This document shows, one piece after another, positions 53,637-63,486 of a stretch of DNA of 64,000 nt (positions are counted from its first letter, which is position 1; every line of letters starts with the position of its first letter). This stretch comes from Gallionellaceae bacterium. GTDB taxonomy: Bacteria; Pseudomonadota; Gammaproteobacteria; Burkholderiales; Gallionellaceae. The DNA is taken from positions 62,001 through 126,000 of the forward strand of contig DAIDMQ010000028.1 of assembly GCA_027448945.1 (NCBI GenBank), given 5' to 3'. Under the pieces are notes generated by a model. That model had not been told where the DNA came from. It made no database searches and was given only the letters and a program-made list of their open reading frames with translations. Position numbers and translations under genes: made by a program.

Positions 53637-55799
53637 TTAGGCCTTGGAAACCAGAATGACACCAGCCAATGGTGGCACAGTAATCTCGGCAGAGTAAGGT
53701 TGATCCATCCATGGCGTGGGTTCGGCTTGAATAGTCTTGCCATTTCCCATATTGCTACCCGAGTAATATTCAGAATCACTATTGAATATTTCTCTATAGC
53801 CGCCCATAGCAGGCAAACCAATACGATAGTGTGTGCGTGGAATAGGGGTCAGATTGAGTGCGACCGTTACACTAGAACCATCTCTGGCCTTGCGTTGATA
53901 AGACAACACTGAGTGACTGGCATCATTGCAGTCCAGCCATGAAAATCCTTCATGGGCAAAATCCAACTCATGAAGGGCTGGGATGTCGCGGTAAAGTTTA
54001 TTCAGATCATGCGTCAGATTTTGCATGCCACGATGGACTGTTTCCCCCAATTGCCACCATTCCAACTCCCACTTGGATTGCCATTCACGACCTTGAGCAA
54101 TCTCATTGCCCATGAAGTTCAATTTTTTGCCCGGATTAGTCATCTGATACGTCAGCAATAAGCGCAGATTGGCGAACTTCTGCCAGCCATCACCAGGCAT
54201 CTTGGAGAGCAAGGAGCCTTTACCGTGGACGACTTCATCATGTGAGAACGGCAAGATAAAGTTCTCGGTATAAGCATAAACTTGACCGAAAGTCAGCTCA
54301 TTATGGTGATACCGTCTATGGATAGGGTCATGCTTGAAGTAACCCAGGGTATCGTTCATCCAACCCATGTTCCATTTAATGGAGAAGCCCAATCCACCCA
54401 TATAAACTGGACGCGATACGCCCGGCCATGCAGTAGATTCTTCGGCCATGGTCAGAGCACCCGGGAATTCTTCATGCACCATGATGTTCATTTCGCGCAG
54501 GAAGTCGACTGCATCCAGATTCTCACGACCACCATACTTATTGGGTATCCATTCACCAGCTTTGCGGGAATAGTCGAGATACAGCATGGACGCCACAGCA
54601 TCTACGCGTAGTCCATCGAAATGGAATTCTGACAACCAATAGTGCGCACTGGACATCAAGAAGGACTTCACTTCGTTGCGTCCAAAGTTGAAGATGTGCG
54701 TACCCCAGTCCTGATGGAAACCTAAACGGGGATCCTCATGCTCATAAAGTGCTGTGCCATCGAAACGAGCCAATGCCCAACTGTCTTGCGGGAAGTGTGC
54801 CGGGACCCAGTCTAAGATGACACCGATACCTGACTGATGGCAGGTATCAATCAAATGGCGTAACTCATCTGGAGAACCCAAACGGCTGGTAGGCGCAAAA
54901 TAGCCGGAGCACTGATAACCCCATGATTCATCGAGTGGATGCTCGGTGACAGGCATCAACTCTATATGGGTGTAGCCCATATTTTTAACATAGGGAACCA
55001 AGTCCAAGGCTAGTTCTTTATAGCTATAGAAACGGCCATCTGGATGACGTTTCCATGAACCAGCATGCACCTCATAAATATTGACTGCGGAATGCATCCA
55101 GTCCCATTGACCGCGCATTTTCATCCACTCAGCATCTTTCCAAACATGCTTTACCTCGGGTGCCACCAATGCAGCGGTTCCCGGACGCAACTCATATCCC
55201 TGAGCATACGGATCGGTCTTTGTTAACAGGTGGCCAGTATCGCGATTGCGTATCTCGTACCGATATAATGCATTTTTAGCAACTTCTGGTATGAACAACT
55301 CCCAGACACCGCTACCACCGTGAGAGCGCATAGGATGCAAACGTCCATCCCATTGATTAAACTCTCCAACCACACTTACGCGTTCTGCGTTCGGCGCCCA
55401 AACCACGAAGCGCACACCTTTTACACCGCTCATCTCGATTGCGTGAGAGCCGAGTACTCGATAGCCCTGGCGCAACTTTCCTGCGCTGAAGAGATATAAG
55501 TCTTGAGGAGTTAAATGGGGAGGGAATTGATAGGGATCATAAATCTCGCGCTTCAGCTCACCTTCGTTAATACAAAGTCGGTAGGGACGTTGTGGCTCTT
55601 TTTTGCCACGCCACTCGAAAACACCAGAAGGGTGAAGACTCTTTAAAAATTGATTACCATCTTCGCTAATCAAGGAAACTTGTGTGGCATATGGCTGATA
55701 AACACGGATGACCCACTCTTGGACTTCTTGATGCAATCCCAATACAGCAAAAGGATCATAAAGGCGAGCTTGCAACAACGATTCAATCAACTTATCCAC
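53637..55799 (-). CDS. glgB: 1,4-alpha-glucan branching enzyme
   Basis: 720 residues. N-terminal CBM48 ([20 protein letters not shown]), GH13 barrel with DWVPAHFP, the nucleophile Asp in [15 protein letters not shown], acid Glu in [10 protein letters not shown] and [14 protein letters not shown], and C-terminal beta domain. Makes the 1,6 branches of glycogen. Divergent from glgC by 87 bases. Confidence 0.97.
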   Translation of the reverse strand: MDKLIESLLQARLYDPFAVLGLHQEVQEWVIRVYQPYATQVSLISEDGNQFLKSLHPSGVFEWRGKKEPQRPYRLCINEGELKREIYDPYQFPPHLTPQDLYLFSAGKLRQGYRVLGSHAIEMSGVKGVRFVVWAPNAERVSVVGEFNQWDGRLHPMRSHGGSGVWELFIPEVAKNALYRYEIRNRDTGHLLTKTDPYAQGYELRPGTAALVAPEVKHVWKDAEWMKMRGQWDWMHSAVNIYEVHAGSWKRHPDGRFYSYKELALDLVPYVKNMGYTHIELMPVTEHPLDESWGYQCSGYFAPTSRLGSPDELRHLIDTCHQSGIGVILDWVPAHFPQDSWALARFDGTALYEHEDPRLGFHQDWGTHIFNFGRNEVKSFLMSSAHYWLSEFHFDGLRVDAVASMLYLDYSRKAGEWIPNKYGGRENLDAVDFLREMNIMVHEEFPGALTMAEESTAWPGVSRPVYMGGLGFSIKWNMGWMNDTLGYFKHDPIHRRYHHNELTFGQVYAYTENFILPFSHDEVVHGKGSLLSKMPGDGWQKFANLRLLLTYQMTNPGKKLNFMGNEIAQGREWQSKWELEWWQLGETVHRGMQNLTHDLNKLYRDIPALHELDFAHEGFSWLDCNDASHSVLSYQRKARDGSSVTVALNLTPIPRTHYRIGLPAMGGYREIFNSDSEYYSGSNMGNGKTIQAEPTPWMDQPYSAEITVPPLAGVILVSKA

Positions 55800-55886
55800 T
55801 TAGGCTCCCGTTTGTTCTTGTCTAGTCGGGTAATTGTAAACGATAATGACTACGCTACGACAGAGTAAATACAAGGGAGATATGAA

Positions 55887-57212
55887 ATGAATGCGGAATT
55901 GGGTTATTTGCAAAAAAAATACCACGTTGCTTCAGGAGATCCGGCGCCACGCTTCGTAAGTCGAATTACAAAAAACACATATGCGATGGTCCTTGCAGGC
56001 GGTAGAGGGAGTCGATTGCATCAATTAACAGATTGGCGTGCTAAACCCGCAGTACCCTTCGGTGGCAAGTTCCGTATCATCGATTTTGTACTTTCCAATT
56101 GCGTCAATTCAGGCATCCGTCGTATCGGAGTTGCCACACAATATAAGTCCCACAGTCTGATTCAACATATCCAACGCGGTTGGTCATTTTTAAATGGTCA
56201 ATTCGGCGAATTCGTAGACTTGCTTCCCGCACAACAACGCGTCAGCGAAGATCACTGGTATCAAGGTACCGCAGATGCTGTTTTCCAAAATTTAGATATC
56301 GTCCGTGAGTCCAAATGTGACTTCGTTTTGATATTGGCTGGTGATCATATCTATAAGATGGATTACGGCAAATTGTTAGCTTTCCACGTTGAAAGCAAAG
56401 CCGATATGACGGTTGCATGCTTGGAAGTCCCTCTTGCAGAGGCAACAGGTTTTGGTGTGATGGGCGTGGACCAAGATTCACGCGTAGTCAAGTTCGTTGA
56501 GAAACCAGCGAACCCACCTTCTATACCTGGCAATCCGGAAATGGCACTGGCCAGCATGGGTATCTACGTATTCAACAGTCAATTTTTGTATGAGCAGTTG
56601 ATACGTGACGCAGATGATCCAAAATCCAGCCATGACTTCGGTAAGGACTTGATTCCACATATGGTCGAGAAATATCGTGTGTTTGCACAAAGCTTTGAAC
56701 AAAGCTGTGTAGGCATGGGTGACGACAAGCTCCCGTACTGGCGCGATGTAGGAACGATTGATTCTTACTGGGGGGCCAGTATGGAATTGACCAAAGTTAT
56801 TCCTGATTTGAATATGTATGACCAAGACTGGCCGATTTGGACTCACCAAGAGCAACTCCCACCAGCAAAATTCGTCTTTGACGAACCAGACCGCCGAGGC
56901 ATAGCAGTTGACTCACTTGTATCCGGTGGCTGCATCATCAGCGGTTCTACAGTACGTCACTCGTTATTATTCTCCGATGTGCGAGTGAACAGCTATTCCA
57001 CCATTGAAGACTCCGTGCTGCTACCGAATGTAGATGTGGGGCGCTACGTCACTTTGAAGAAGGTGATCATAGACAAAAATTGCAAAATCCCAGAAGGCAT
57101 GAGCATCGGTGTTAATCCTGAAGAAGATCGCAAGCGTTTTCACGTTAGTGCAAACGGTGTTACCCTCGTCACCCCAGAAATGCTGGGACAAGTCGTACAC
57201 AGCATCCGCTAA
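55887..57212 (+). CDS. glgC: Glucose-1-phosphate adenylyltransferase
   Basis: 441 residues; makes ADP-glucose, the committed step of glycogen synthesis. Nucleotidyl motif [20 protein letters not shown] (about 35-54), [41 protein letters not shown], and left-handed beta-helix C-terminal repeats. Followed by GH57 and malQ in the same direction with a hairpin in between. Confidence 0.97.
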   Translation: MNAELGYLQKKYHVASGDPAPRFVSRITKNTYAMVLAGGRGSRLHQLTDWRAKPAVPFGGKFRIIDFVLSNCVNSGIRRIGVATQYKSHSLIQHIQRGWSFLNGQFGEFVDLLPAQQRVSEDHWYQGTADAVFQNLDIVRESKCDFVLILAGDHIYKMDYGKLLAFHVESKADMTVACLEVPLAEATGFGVMGVDQDSRVVKFVEKPANPPSIPGNPEMALASMGIYVFNSQFLYEQLIRDADDPKSSHDFGKDLIPHMVEKYRVFAQSFEQSCVGMGDDKLPYWRDVGTIDSYWGASMELTKVIPDLNMYDQDWPIWTHQEQLPPAKFVFDEPDRRGIAVDSLVSGGCIISGSTVRHSLLFSDVRVNSYSTIEDSVLLPNVDVGRYVTLKKVIIDKNCKIPEGMSIGVNPEEDRKRFHVSANGVTLVTPEMLGQVVHSIR

Positions 57213-57226
57213 TCCTTCCGCAAACA

Positions 57227-57252
57227 AATCCTGCTGTTGTGCAGCAGGATTT
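57227..57252 (+). terminator. Terminator or attenuator between glgC and GH57
   Basis: Arms AATCCTGCTG and CAGCAGGATT with a TTGTG loop, then TCTGTTC. Weak T-run; probably partial termination inside the glg operon. Confidence 0.55.
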
Positions 57253-57266
57253 CTGTTCTAGTCATT

Positions 57267-58979
57267 ATGAAAAAATCTGTAGACCTTGTATTCCTCTGGC
57301 ATATGCATCAGCCTGATTACCGCGATTATTCGACCGGTGATTTTGTGCTGCCTTGGACCTATTTGCATGCCATTAAAGATTACACCGATATGGCATACCA
57401 CTTGGAGCACCATCCCAAGATACATGCAATATTGAACTTCGTACCCATCCTGCTAGATCAGCTTGAGGACTACGTCGATCAATTCTCGACTGGAAAATTG
57501 CGCGACCCATTGTTACGTTTGCTAGCTCATAATAATGTCAACGAACTTACTGCCGATCAACGTGAGCATGTGCTAGATGCGTGCTTCCGTTGTAATCACA
57601 GCAAGATGATAGAGCCGTTCCCCGCCTACAATCGCCTGATGACCATCTTTCAAAGCCTGCAAGGGCAGGGCGATGCGGTGCAGTCTTATATGTCTGGACA
57701 GTTCATGGCTGACCTATTAACTTGGTATCATCTGTCTTGGTGCGGAGAGAGCGTCAGAAGGGAATACCCTCTAATAACACGCCTGATGCATAAGGGAGAA
57801 GGTTTTACTTATCAAGACCGCAAGGAATTGCTGGAACTGATTGGCAAGCTGGTCACCAACGTCATTCCTAGATATCGTAAGTTGGCAAAATCTGGACAAA
57901 TCGAGATATCTGCCACGCCGCACTATCATCCGCTAGCGCCGTTATTGATCGACTTTGCTAGCGCGACGGAAGCGATGCCGGACGCACCTCTACCTGTTTC
58001 TTCTATTTATCCTGGTGGTAGGGAGCGTGTCGCCCAGCACATTATCAAAGCCAAGCAAAGTCACAAGGCACGCTTTGGTGAAGAACCAAAGGGAATGTGG
58101 CCGGCAGAAGGTTCTATCTCCAATGAGACGCTTACTGTTATGGCCGAACAAGGCTGTCATTGGGCGGCCAGCGGACAAACGGTGTTGGTCAATAGCTTAC
58201 GCAAGCATGATCTGCCCTATGACAACCGTTCCGAATATCTTTACCGCCCTTACCAAATAGCAAGTGAGGGTGATGCGATTAGTTGCTTCTTCCGAGATGA
58301 CAACTTGTCCGATCTCATCGGCTTCGAATATGCGCGCTGGGATGGTAAGGATGCAGCCCACCACTTTGTGACTCAGGTCGAGGAAATCTGCAAACACACT
58401 CCGATTGGCGAGTCCCCAGTAATCAGTGTCATTTTGGATGGCGAGAATGCTTGGGAGTATTACCCATACAATGGATTTTATTTCTTGGACCATCTCTATA
58501 CCGAAATCGAACATCACACCAAAATTCATACCAGCACCTACAGCGACTATCTAAAGCTCGCACCATTACGGACTGATACCGCGAGGACTAAAATACTGCC
58601 TGACATTGTTGCAGGGAGTTGGGTATATGGGAACTTCTCAACATGGATAGGTTGCCGAGATAAGAATAATGCTTGGGATTTGCTATGCGCTGCCAAGATT
58701 AGTTACGACCAAGCGATGGCGAGTGGCAAACTAAGCCAGAGTGAGAAAATCGCAGCTGAGAAGCAACTTTGCTCTTGCGAAAGTTCTGATTGGACTTGGT
58801 GGTTTGGCGACTACAACCCTTCATTATCGGTTGCTAGCTTCGACAGACTATATCGCCACAATCTACGTGAGTTGTATCGTCTGATTGGTCAGCCAGCCCC
58901 TCATAATCTTTCCGAGCCTGTGAGTCTAGGTAGCGTCAGTACAGAAGTAAGCGGGGCGATGCGCCGCGCCTCGGAATAA
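57267..58979 (+). CDS. Glycoside hydrolase family 57 amylase/glucanotransferase
   Basis: 570 residues from ATG 57267. GH57 motifs: WHMHQPDYRDY (H12-H14), SATPHYHPLAPLL, GMWPAEGSISNE (catalytic Glu in the middle), VILDGENAWEYYPYNG (acid/base Asp). Acts on alpha-glucans; whether it hydrolyses or transfers is not readable from sequence. Located between glgC and malQ, so in glycogen breakdown or remodelling. Confidence 0.92.
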   Translation: MKKSVDLVFLWHMHQPDYRDYSTGDFVLPWTYLHAIKDYTDMAYHLEHHPKIHAILNFVPILLDQLEDYVDQFSTGKLRDPLLRLLAHNNVNELTADQREHVLDACFRCNHSKMIEPFPAYNRLMTIFQSLQGQGDAVQSYMSGQFMADLLTWYHLSWCGESVRREYPLITRLMHKGEGFTYQDRKELLELIGKLVTNVIPRYRKLAKSGQIEISATPHYHPLAPLLIDFASATEAMPDAPLPVSSIYPGGRERVAQHIIKAKQSHKARFGEEPKGMWPAEGSISNETLTVMAEQGCHWAASGQTVLVNSLRKHDLPYDNRSEYLYRPYQIASEGDAISCFFRDDNLSDLIGFEYARWDGKDAAHHFVTQVEEICKHTPIGESPVISVILDGENAWEYYPYNGFYFLDHLYTEIEHHTKIHTSTYSDYLKLAPLRTDTARTKILPDIVAGSWVYGNFSTWIGCRDKNNAWDLLCAAKISYDQAMASGKLSQSEKIAAEKQLCSCESSDWTWWFGDYNPSLSVASFDRLYRHNLRELYRLIGQPAPHNLSEPVSLGSVSTEVSGAMRRASE

Positions 58980-58996
58980 TTTATCCCAAATTCATT

Positions 58997-60493
58997 ATGC
59001 AAAATCATCGTGCCAGCGGCATATTGCTACACCCCACCTCTTTGCCTGGCCCATTTGGATCCGGGGACTTCGGTGCTAGTGCATTTCAATTCATAGATTG
59101 GCTAAAACAGTCAGGTCAAACCTATTGGCAAATGTTGCCATTGGGTGAGATCGGACCTGGGAACTCTCCGTATATGAGTTGCTCTGCATTCGCTGGCAAC
59201 GTGTTAATGATCGATCTGGAAAATCTTGCCAAGCAGGGCTGGCTCAACGAAGAGGATTTATTACCTCATCCAGATTTTGACGTTCACCACATCGACTTTA
59301 ACACGGTCATTCCTTTTCGATTAGATCGCCTTAAACGTGCTTCGGCACGTTTTTTCGCAAAACATGATGACCCTCTGCACGATGACTACTTGGCTTACTG
59401 TATAGCTGAACATGCTTGGCTACATGATTACGCATTATTTAAGACCATAGAACACCATCAGGGTGGTTGTGTTTGGGGTCATTGGCCTGTCGATTTAGCT
59501 CAACGAACCCCCGAGTCGCTCGAGAGAGTCAATATAGGATTTAGTACTGATATCGCTTTTTGGAAATTCTGTCAGTGGAACTTCTCACGCCAATGGTCCA
59601 TGTTGAGAGCGCATGCCCATAAGAATGGAGTGCGTATCGTTGGCGATGTCCCCATCTTTGTTGCTTACCAAAGTGCGGACGTCTGGGCAAATCAGGACTT
59701 ATTCAATTTAAATGCAGCTGGGAATCCTACCGTAGTGGCTGGCGTGCCTCCTGATTACTTCAGCGAAACAGGGCAGTTGTGGGGCAACCCACTGTACCGC
59801 TGGGATAAACACGAAGAGACTGGCTATGCTTGGTGGACAGCTAGATTAGGCCATGCTTTACAACAATTTGACCTAGTGCGCATAGATCATTTCCGTGGTT
59901 TTTCAGAGTATTGGGAAGTTCCCGCAGATGCGCTGACCGCAATCGATGGTAAATGGATGCCGGGACCAGGGGCTAAATTGTTTGAGGCCTTCAAGCAAGC
60001 TTTTGGCCATTTGCCTATCATTGCAGAAGATCTGGGGCTAATCACGCCAGACGTCATCGAGCTTAGAGATCAGTTTGCTCTGCCGGGGATGCGCATCCTT
60101 CAATTTGCATTTGGTGATGGTGAAACCAACTACTTCTTACCCCATCACTATATTGCCAACACCATCGCATATACCGGCACACATGATAACGACACCACTT
60201 TAGGATGGTGGCAAACCTCGTCGGATCATGAAAAAGATTTTGCATGTCATTATTTGCACAGTGACGGAACTGCCATACATCATGACATGATCAAGGCACT
60301 TTTAGAATCTGCCGCCAACACTGTCATTTTCCCGATGCAGGATATCCTTGGCCTAGATGGGGCGCATCGCATGAACTTCCCTGGCTTGGCTAAAGGAAAT
60401 TGGGCGTGGCGTTTCATTTGGGATCAGATCGATGCTGATTACGTCAGCACATTCTCAAAAATCACCGCCGAGCACGGTAGGTTTAATCATTAG
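58997..60493 (+). CDS. malQ: 4-alpha-glucanotransferase (amylomaltase)
   Basis: 498 residues, GH77. RASGILLHPTSLPGPFGSGDFG at the N-terminus (cited in part: SGILLHPTSLPG), catalytic Asp in VRIDHFRGFSEYWEVP, Glu in IIAEDLGLITPDV and Asp in YTGTHDNDTTLGWW. Rearranges maltodextrins from glycogen degradation. Last gene of the rightward glg run, followed at 60.5 kb by phage-related sequence. Confidence 0.96.
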   Translation: MQNHRASGILLHPTSLPGPFGSGDFGASAFQFIDWLKQSGQTYWQMLPLGEIGPGNSPYMSCSAFAGNVLMIDLENLAKQGWLNEEDLLPHPDFDVHHIDFNTVIPFRLDRLKRASARFFAKHDDPLHDDYLAYCIAEHAWLHDYALFKTIEHHQGGCVWGHWPVDLAQRTPESLERVNIGFSTDIAFWKFCQWNFSRQWSMLRAHAHKNGVRIVGDVPIFVAYQSADVWANQDLFNLNAAGNPTVVAGVPPDYFSETGQLWGNPLYRWDKHEETGYAWWTARLGHALQQFDLVRIDHFRGFSEYWEVPADALTAIDGKWMPGPGAKLFEAFKQAFGHLPIIAEDLGLITPDVIELRDQFALPGMRILQFAFGDGETNYFLPHHYIANTIAYTGTHDNDTTLGWWQTSSDHEKDFACHYLHSDGTAIHHDMIKALLESAANTVIFPMQDILGLDGAHRMNFPGLAKGNWAWRFIWDQIDADYVSTFSKITAEHGRFNH

Positions 60494-60547
60494 TTATCAA
60501 TCATAAGGTTTATGACCACCGGCTTTATCCGGTAAGTAAAATCACAA

Positions 60548-60760
60548 TCACATTAGAAAGAGAAGCGATGAAGAAGTACGGGTATTACAGGGAGCCCGCA
60601 CTGATTGCCACTTCAGTGAGGTGAAACAAAATACGCATAATGTATAGTCTTTACAAGCCTTTAGCATGGTTTTTGGCGTATTTTGAACGCACGAATCTAT
60701 ACCGAGTTTTGCCATGTTCATGATTTTCCGAGCTCCTGTCAAAGTTGTTTGGGTTTTCAT
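60548..60760 (-). pseudogene. Phage ORF cut by the dif junction
   Basis: 70 residues. Starts MKTQTTLTGARKIMNMAK by ATGA overlap with the previous gene's stop, so its beginning belongs to the phage-like operon. The frame crosses the dif-like site at 60630-60657 (codons for KACKDYTLCVF) and its C-terminal 30 or so residues are encoded by sequence outside the element. It looks like a gene that lost its 3' part on integration. Original function unknown. Confidence 0.6.
60630..60657. other. Left dif-like site with degenerate XerD arm
   Basis: XerC arm AATACGCATAA (60630-60640) and central TGTATA (60641-60646) match dif, but the right arm GTCTTTACAAG does not match TTATGTTAAAT. This half-good site is what a phage attP/dif hybrid looks like after XerCD-dependent integration. 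Confidence 0.7.
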
Positions 60761-61113
60761 ACTGGCCTCAATTCCGCCTTTTTCGGCCTTCTCACTAGCA
60801 GTTGAGGCCCACGCCTAGCCATCACCACCACGAACGGGAATTTGACCTCCCAGTAACCGTTTTCGAGCTGTTGACCGAGCAAGCGACCCTCAGCGAGTAG
60901 GGCGCGGATTCTGCGCGGGGTGACGCACATCTCCTTTGCGGCCATCGAGACGGTGAGCCATGTCTCTAAACCTCCTTTGCGGCGGTTCTCTCGCCTGTTG
61001 AATTCGTAAACGTCAGGGTAGGAGGGCGGTATCTGCGTGACGGCGTACTTCACCCCGTTTTGCTCGATGTACTCGGTCTTCCTCCGACCATCTGGCTTGT
61101 CTTGTGCTTTCAT
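60757..61113 (-). CDS. Phage-like DNA-binding (excisionase-type) protein
   Basis: 118 residues; the segment TWLTVSMAAKEMCVTPRRIR (about 53-72) reads as a helix-turn-helix of the excisionase/MerR-like kind, followed by a short beta part (GYWEVKFPFVVVMARRG). Coupled by ATGA to genes on both sides. GC-rich, unlike the glycogen genes. Confidence 0.6.
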   Translation of the reverse strand: MKAQDKPDGRRKTEYIEQNGVKYAVTQIPPSYPDVYEFNRRENRRKGGLETWLTVSMAAKEMCVTPRRIRALLAEGRLLGQQLENGYWEVKFPFVVVMARRGPQLLVRRPKKAELRPV

Positions 61114-61553
61114 CGTGTGCCTCCAATGCGTCTAGGTTGAGCTTCTAGGGGTTTCTGCTTCTCGATGGGTCTACGCCTTCGGTCAGGGAAGCTCACGACC
61201 GTAGCGGCCGTTTTAGCCCGTCCAGCGCGTGCGTACATCTGCCGCCACAGGCGAGCCTCAGCGAACGCATAGGCGACCTGTTCGAGATAGACACGGTCGA
61301 ACCATTGGCCGCTGGGGTTGTAGAGCTTGCCGTTGTAGATGCGCCAGCCTTCCCACTCGATGCCTGGCACAGCGAAGCCACGCAGGACGCGCAGCATCCT
61401 GTAGGCCATCCACGGGATACGGGCGCCGCCTGTCTCCCAGTTCTGAATGGTGCGGGCAGTAACGTCCAGTTCCTTGGCCGCTTGTAGTCGGGTGAGGCCT
61501 GATTGCTTGCGCAGATCCGCGAAGTCTTGCGCGGTGATGTGGCGGCGGCTCAT
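61110..61553 (-). CDS. Phage HTH regulator (DUF3653-like)
   Basis: 147 residues from ATG 61553. N-terminal helix-turn-helix (SGLTRLQAAKELDVTARTIQ, 18-37) plus the WEGWRIYNGKLYNPSGQWF block (about 70-88) typical of a phage family (DUF3653-like) found in filamentous-phage-type elements. Coupled by ATGA to the next and previous genes. A related protein is encoded at 62507-62941 on the other side of the dif site. Confidence 0.75.
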   Translation of the reverse strand: MSRRHITAQDFADLRKQSGLTRLQAAKELDVTARTIQNWETGGARIPWMAYRMLRVLRGFAVPGIEWEGWRIYNGKLYNPSGQWFDRVYLEQVAYAFAEARLWRQMYARAGRAKTAATVVSFPDRRRRPIEKQKPLEAQPRRIGGTR

Positions 61554-61828
61554 AGCGTGCCCCCCTTCATGCGCTGGGCGCGTAGCGCTTGCAGCTTGTG
61601 CCACAGCGAATCCGTGCCGACGAGGTCGCCATAAACCGCCTTGCCTTGGTTGATGGCGCGCAAGGTGCGGTTGCGGTCGTGCTCGATAGCCGCGAGGACG
61701 TGCAGGAATTCGCAGTCATCCATCACCAGCCGGTGCAGCCCATCGGCAGGACGTCGGAACGCATTGCGCAGGTTCTTCACAGCAGCCCGAACGGGCGCGC
61801 TGGTGTAAATCATCGGGCGGCGGTTCAT
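61550..61828 (-). CDS. Unknown phage-like protein
   Basis: 92 residues from ATG 61828; basic, helical (APVRAAVKNLRNAFRRPADG, FLHVLAAIEHDRNRTLR). Coupled to both neighbours through 4-base ATGA overlaps. Not recognised. Confidence 0.6.
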   Translation of the reverse strand: MNRRPMIYTSAPVRAAVKNLRNAFRRPADGLHRLVMDDCEFLHVLAAIEHDRNRTLRAINQGKAVYGDLVGTDSLWHKLQALRAQRMKGGTL

Positions 61829-61935
61829 CTTGCACCCCCAAACCCCAAACCTTCGACCTGCGACACTTCCCATGCAGCTTCACGGTTCATGTCGGCGCAA
61901 TCGGGGCGGCCGATTGCCAACCCCGCCGACACCAT
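61825..61935 (-). CDS. 36-residue phage-like peptide, first ORF of coupled operon
   Basis: Starts MVSAGLAIGRPDCADMNREA with GAAGG 5 bases before the ATG. Its TGA overlaps the ATG of the next gene. The open frame extends to 62301 but that part is low-complexity and lacks a start. Real status rests on the coupling pattern. Confidence 0.45.
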   Translation of the reverse strand: MVSAGLAIGRPDCADMNREAAWEVSQVEGLGFGGAR

Positions 61936-62254
61936 GAACCTTCGGAACGGCGCAAGGCGGCACTTGCGCGAGGTACTCAGGGTTTCAAACCGCTGGCAGG
62001 GAAACGGCAACGGCTGCGTGCTTGTGGCGGTGTGGCTAGCGCCACACACCACCACAAGGCAACGCAAGGTCTGCGCGTGTTTAAGGCTGTAAAGGGTACG
62101 GAAAGTTGCTTTTTGAACCACCCCCCAAAAGGCCCGTTTCTTGAAATACAAGGTGGAATAGTTTTTAAGCCCCCAAAAACACCCAAGCGGCATTGCGCCG
62201 TATGGTTTTTGAGTGGGTCCGCTTTTTTGGGTCCGATTCTCAGTTTTGGGAATT

Positions 62255-62281
62255 AGTTGCAGTGGTACTAGCACTGCAACT
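62255..62281. repeat. Perfect hairpin near dif
   Basis: 10-base arms AGTTGCAGTG / CACTGCAACT with a 7-base loop (GTACTAG). In the gene-free 61936-62506 stretch, which also contains a G/C-run rich segment (62120-62180). Could be a phage origin or operator. Confidence 0.6.
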
Positions 62282-62380
62282 GTGCGGGACGCTGCCGCCA
62301 CAGTAGGGGAGATACCGAGAAGATTTGTTACGTTAAACGCGAAACCATACCGCGAACCGTGCCGAGGTTCACGCCCCTGA

Positions 62381-62408
62381 ATTACGCATAATGTATATTA
62401 TGTCAAAC
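62381..62408. other. XerCD dif site
   Basis: XerC arm ATTACGCATAA (62381-62391), central TGTATA (62392-62397), XerD arm TTATGTCAAAC (62398-62408). The core GCATAATGTATATTATGT is identical to the core of E. coli dif. Probably the chromosomal dif (or a restored one after phage integration), which would place this region at the replication terminus. Confidence 0.88.
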
Positions 62409-62506
62409 CCTGAATGCTTTTTGCTGCTTGCCGTTGCTGCCTTGCTTTTCCTCGCCTCGCCTCGATCTGCGCGCCGTTAATCTCCCGCCCATTTTGGACT
62501 ATCAGC

Positions 62507-62941
62507 ATGGGCGAACAATTCCGCGACCTTGTAGCATTCTGCCAGCTTCCTGCTGGCTTTGCTTCTTTCCCTCAATTCTTGGGCGTGTCCCGCCAAACAT
62601 GGGCGCGCTGGCGATCTGGTGAGACTCCGCCGCCAGCCGCTGTGCTGCAGCTTCTTTCGTTCATGGCGCATGGTGACTTTGCCCAGCTTTGGGGCGATGC
62701 GTGGGAAGGCTTCCACATGGGGAAAGACGGCAAGATTTACGCGCCTTTCCATGGCAACCGTGGGTTCTCTCCCGATCAGATTAAGTATATGTTTTTCGGC
62801 TTCCAACGGCTGCACACGCTGGAACGTGAGAACGCCGCGCTGCGCAGTGAAATAGACCGCCTAGAATCGGCTTTAGAGAGTGCCGCAATTGTTAGGCCTC
62901 AACATGCAGGCGCGCCACATCTAAGGCTGGTGAATGTTTAG
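62507..62941 (+). CDS. Phage HTH regulator (DUF3653-like), second copy
   Basis: 144 residues from ATG 62507. HTH segment FPQFLGVSRQTWARWRSGET, then WEGFHMGKDGKIYAPFHGNR corresponding to the WEGWRIYNGKLY block of the protein at 61110-61553, and a C-terminal coiled coil (LERENAALRSEIDRLESAL). It reads away from dif, mirroring the left-hand operon. Overlaps the toxin gene end by 4 bases. Confidence 0.75.
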   Translation: MGEQFRDLVAFCQLPAGFASFPQFLGVSRQTWARWRSGETPPPAAVLQLLSFMAHGDFAQLWGDAWEGFHMGKDGKIYAPFHGNRGFSPDQIKYMFFGFQRLHTLERENAALRSEIDRLESALESAAIVRPQHAGAPHLRLVNV

Positions 62942-63219
62942 CGATTCTGTGAGTCGCGCAATACCGCAACGATCACAATTGAATTTGACTTTACTCTATA
63001 AAACAATGTGTACGGGTATTTTTTAAGCACCAGTTCTCTAACGCCTTCACGCCTTCCAATATGCCCCATCAAGGGGAAGCCGCATAATCCACGCGCCGCC
63101 GTGCGCAATTCGTTCATTACAGCCTGCGCCGCCCTGGTGTTGTCCCCAGCGATATAGTCGTATATCGATTCAACATGCCGCTGTGAACGCTTAGACCAAT
63201 CAAGCCGCTTTTTTTGCAT
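62938..63219 (-). CDS. RelE/ParE-family toxin
   Basis: 93 residues from ATG 63219 (MQKKRLDWSKRSQRHVESIY). YIAGDNTRAAQAVMNELR, FPLMGHIGRREGVREL and YPYTLFYRVKSNSIVIVAVL are the standard ParE/RelE toxin pattern. Pairs with the antitoxin just upstream; the two genes overlap by 20 bases. Confidence 0.9.
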   Translation of the reverse strand: MQKKRLDWSKRSQRHVESIYDYIAGDNTRAAQAVMNELRTAARGLCGFPLMGHIGRREGVRELVLKKYPYTLFYRVKSNSIVIVAVLRDSQNR

Positions 63220-63439
63220 GCTTGCTCTGTCCAATTTTCTGCCAAAAAATATCATCTGAGATTACGCGACCCGCTTCGATATCGGCAATCCCCGCGTCTA
63301 TTTCTTTTAACACATGCTCCTCATATGCTAGCTGATTTTTAACGGCTTGCTTTACGATGTCCTCGGCTGTGCGGTGCGATGATGCTACCTTCTCTAGCCT
63401 CTTGATGATGCTGGGTGCAAGTGTGATTGTTGCATTCAT
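63200..63439 (-). CDS. Antitoxin of the ParE-type module
   Basis: 79 residues from ATG 63439, ribosome site GGAGG 5 bases before. An N-terminal ribbon-helix-helix-like beginning (NATITLAPSIIKRLEKVAS) and an acidic helical tail (VLKEIDAGIADIEAGR) for toxin binding. The overlap with the toxin start couples translation. Confidence 0.87.
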   Translation of the reverse strand: MNATITLAPSIIKRLEKVASSHRTAEDIVKQAVKNQLAYEEHVLKEIDAGIADIEAGRVISDDIFWQKIGQSKHAKKAA

Positions 63440-63486
63440 GGTGCCCTCCAAGGCGTTACGATGTGGCCTAGATTCTACGCTAAATC

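Noticed and set aside
61936-62301. Extended upstream frame of the 36-residue phage peptide (158 codons)
   Set aside because: Low-complexity, crosses the hairpin and G/C-run region, and has no ribosome site at its start.
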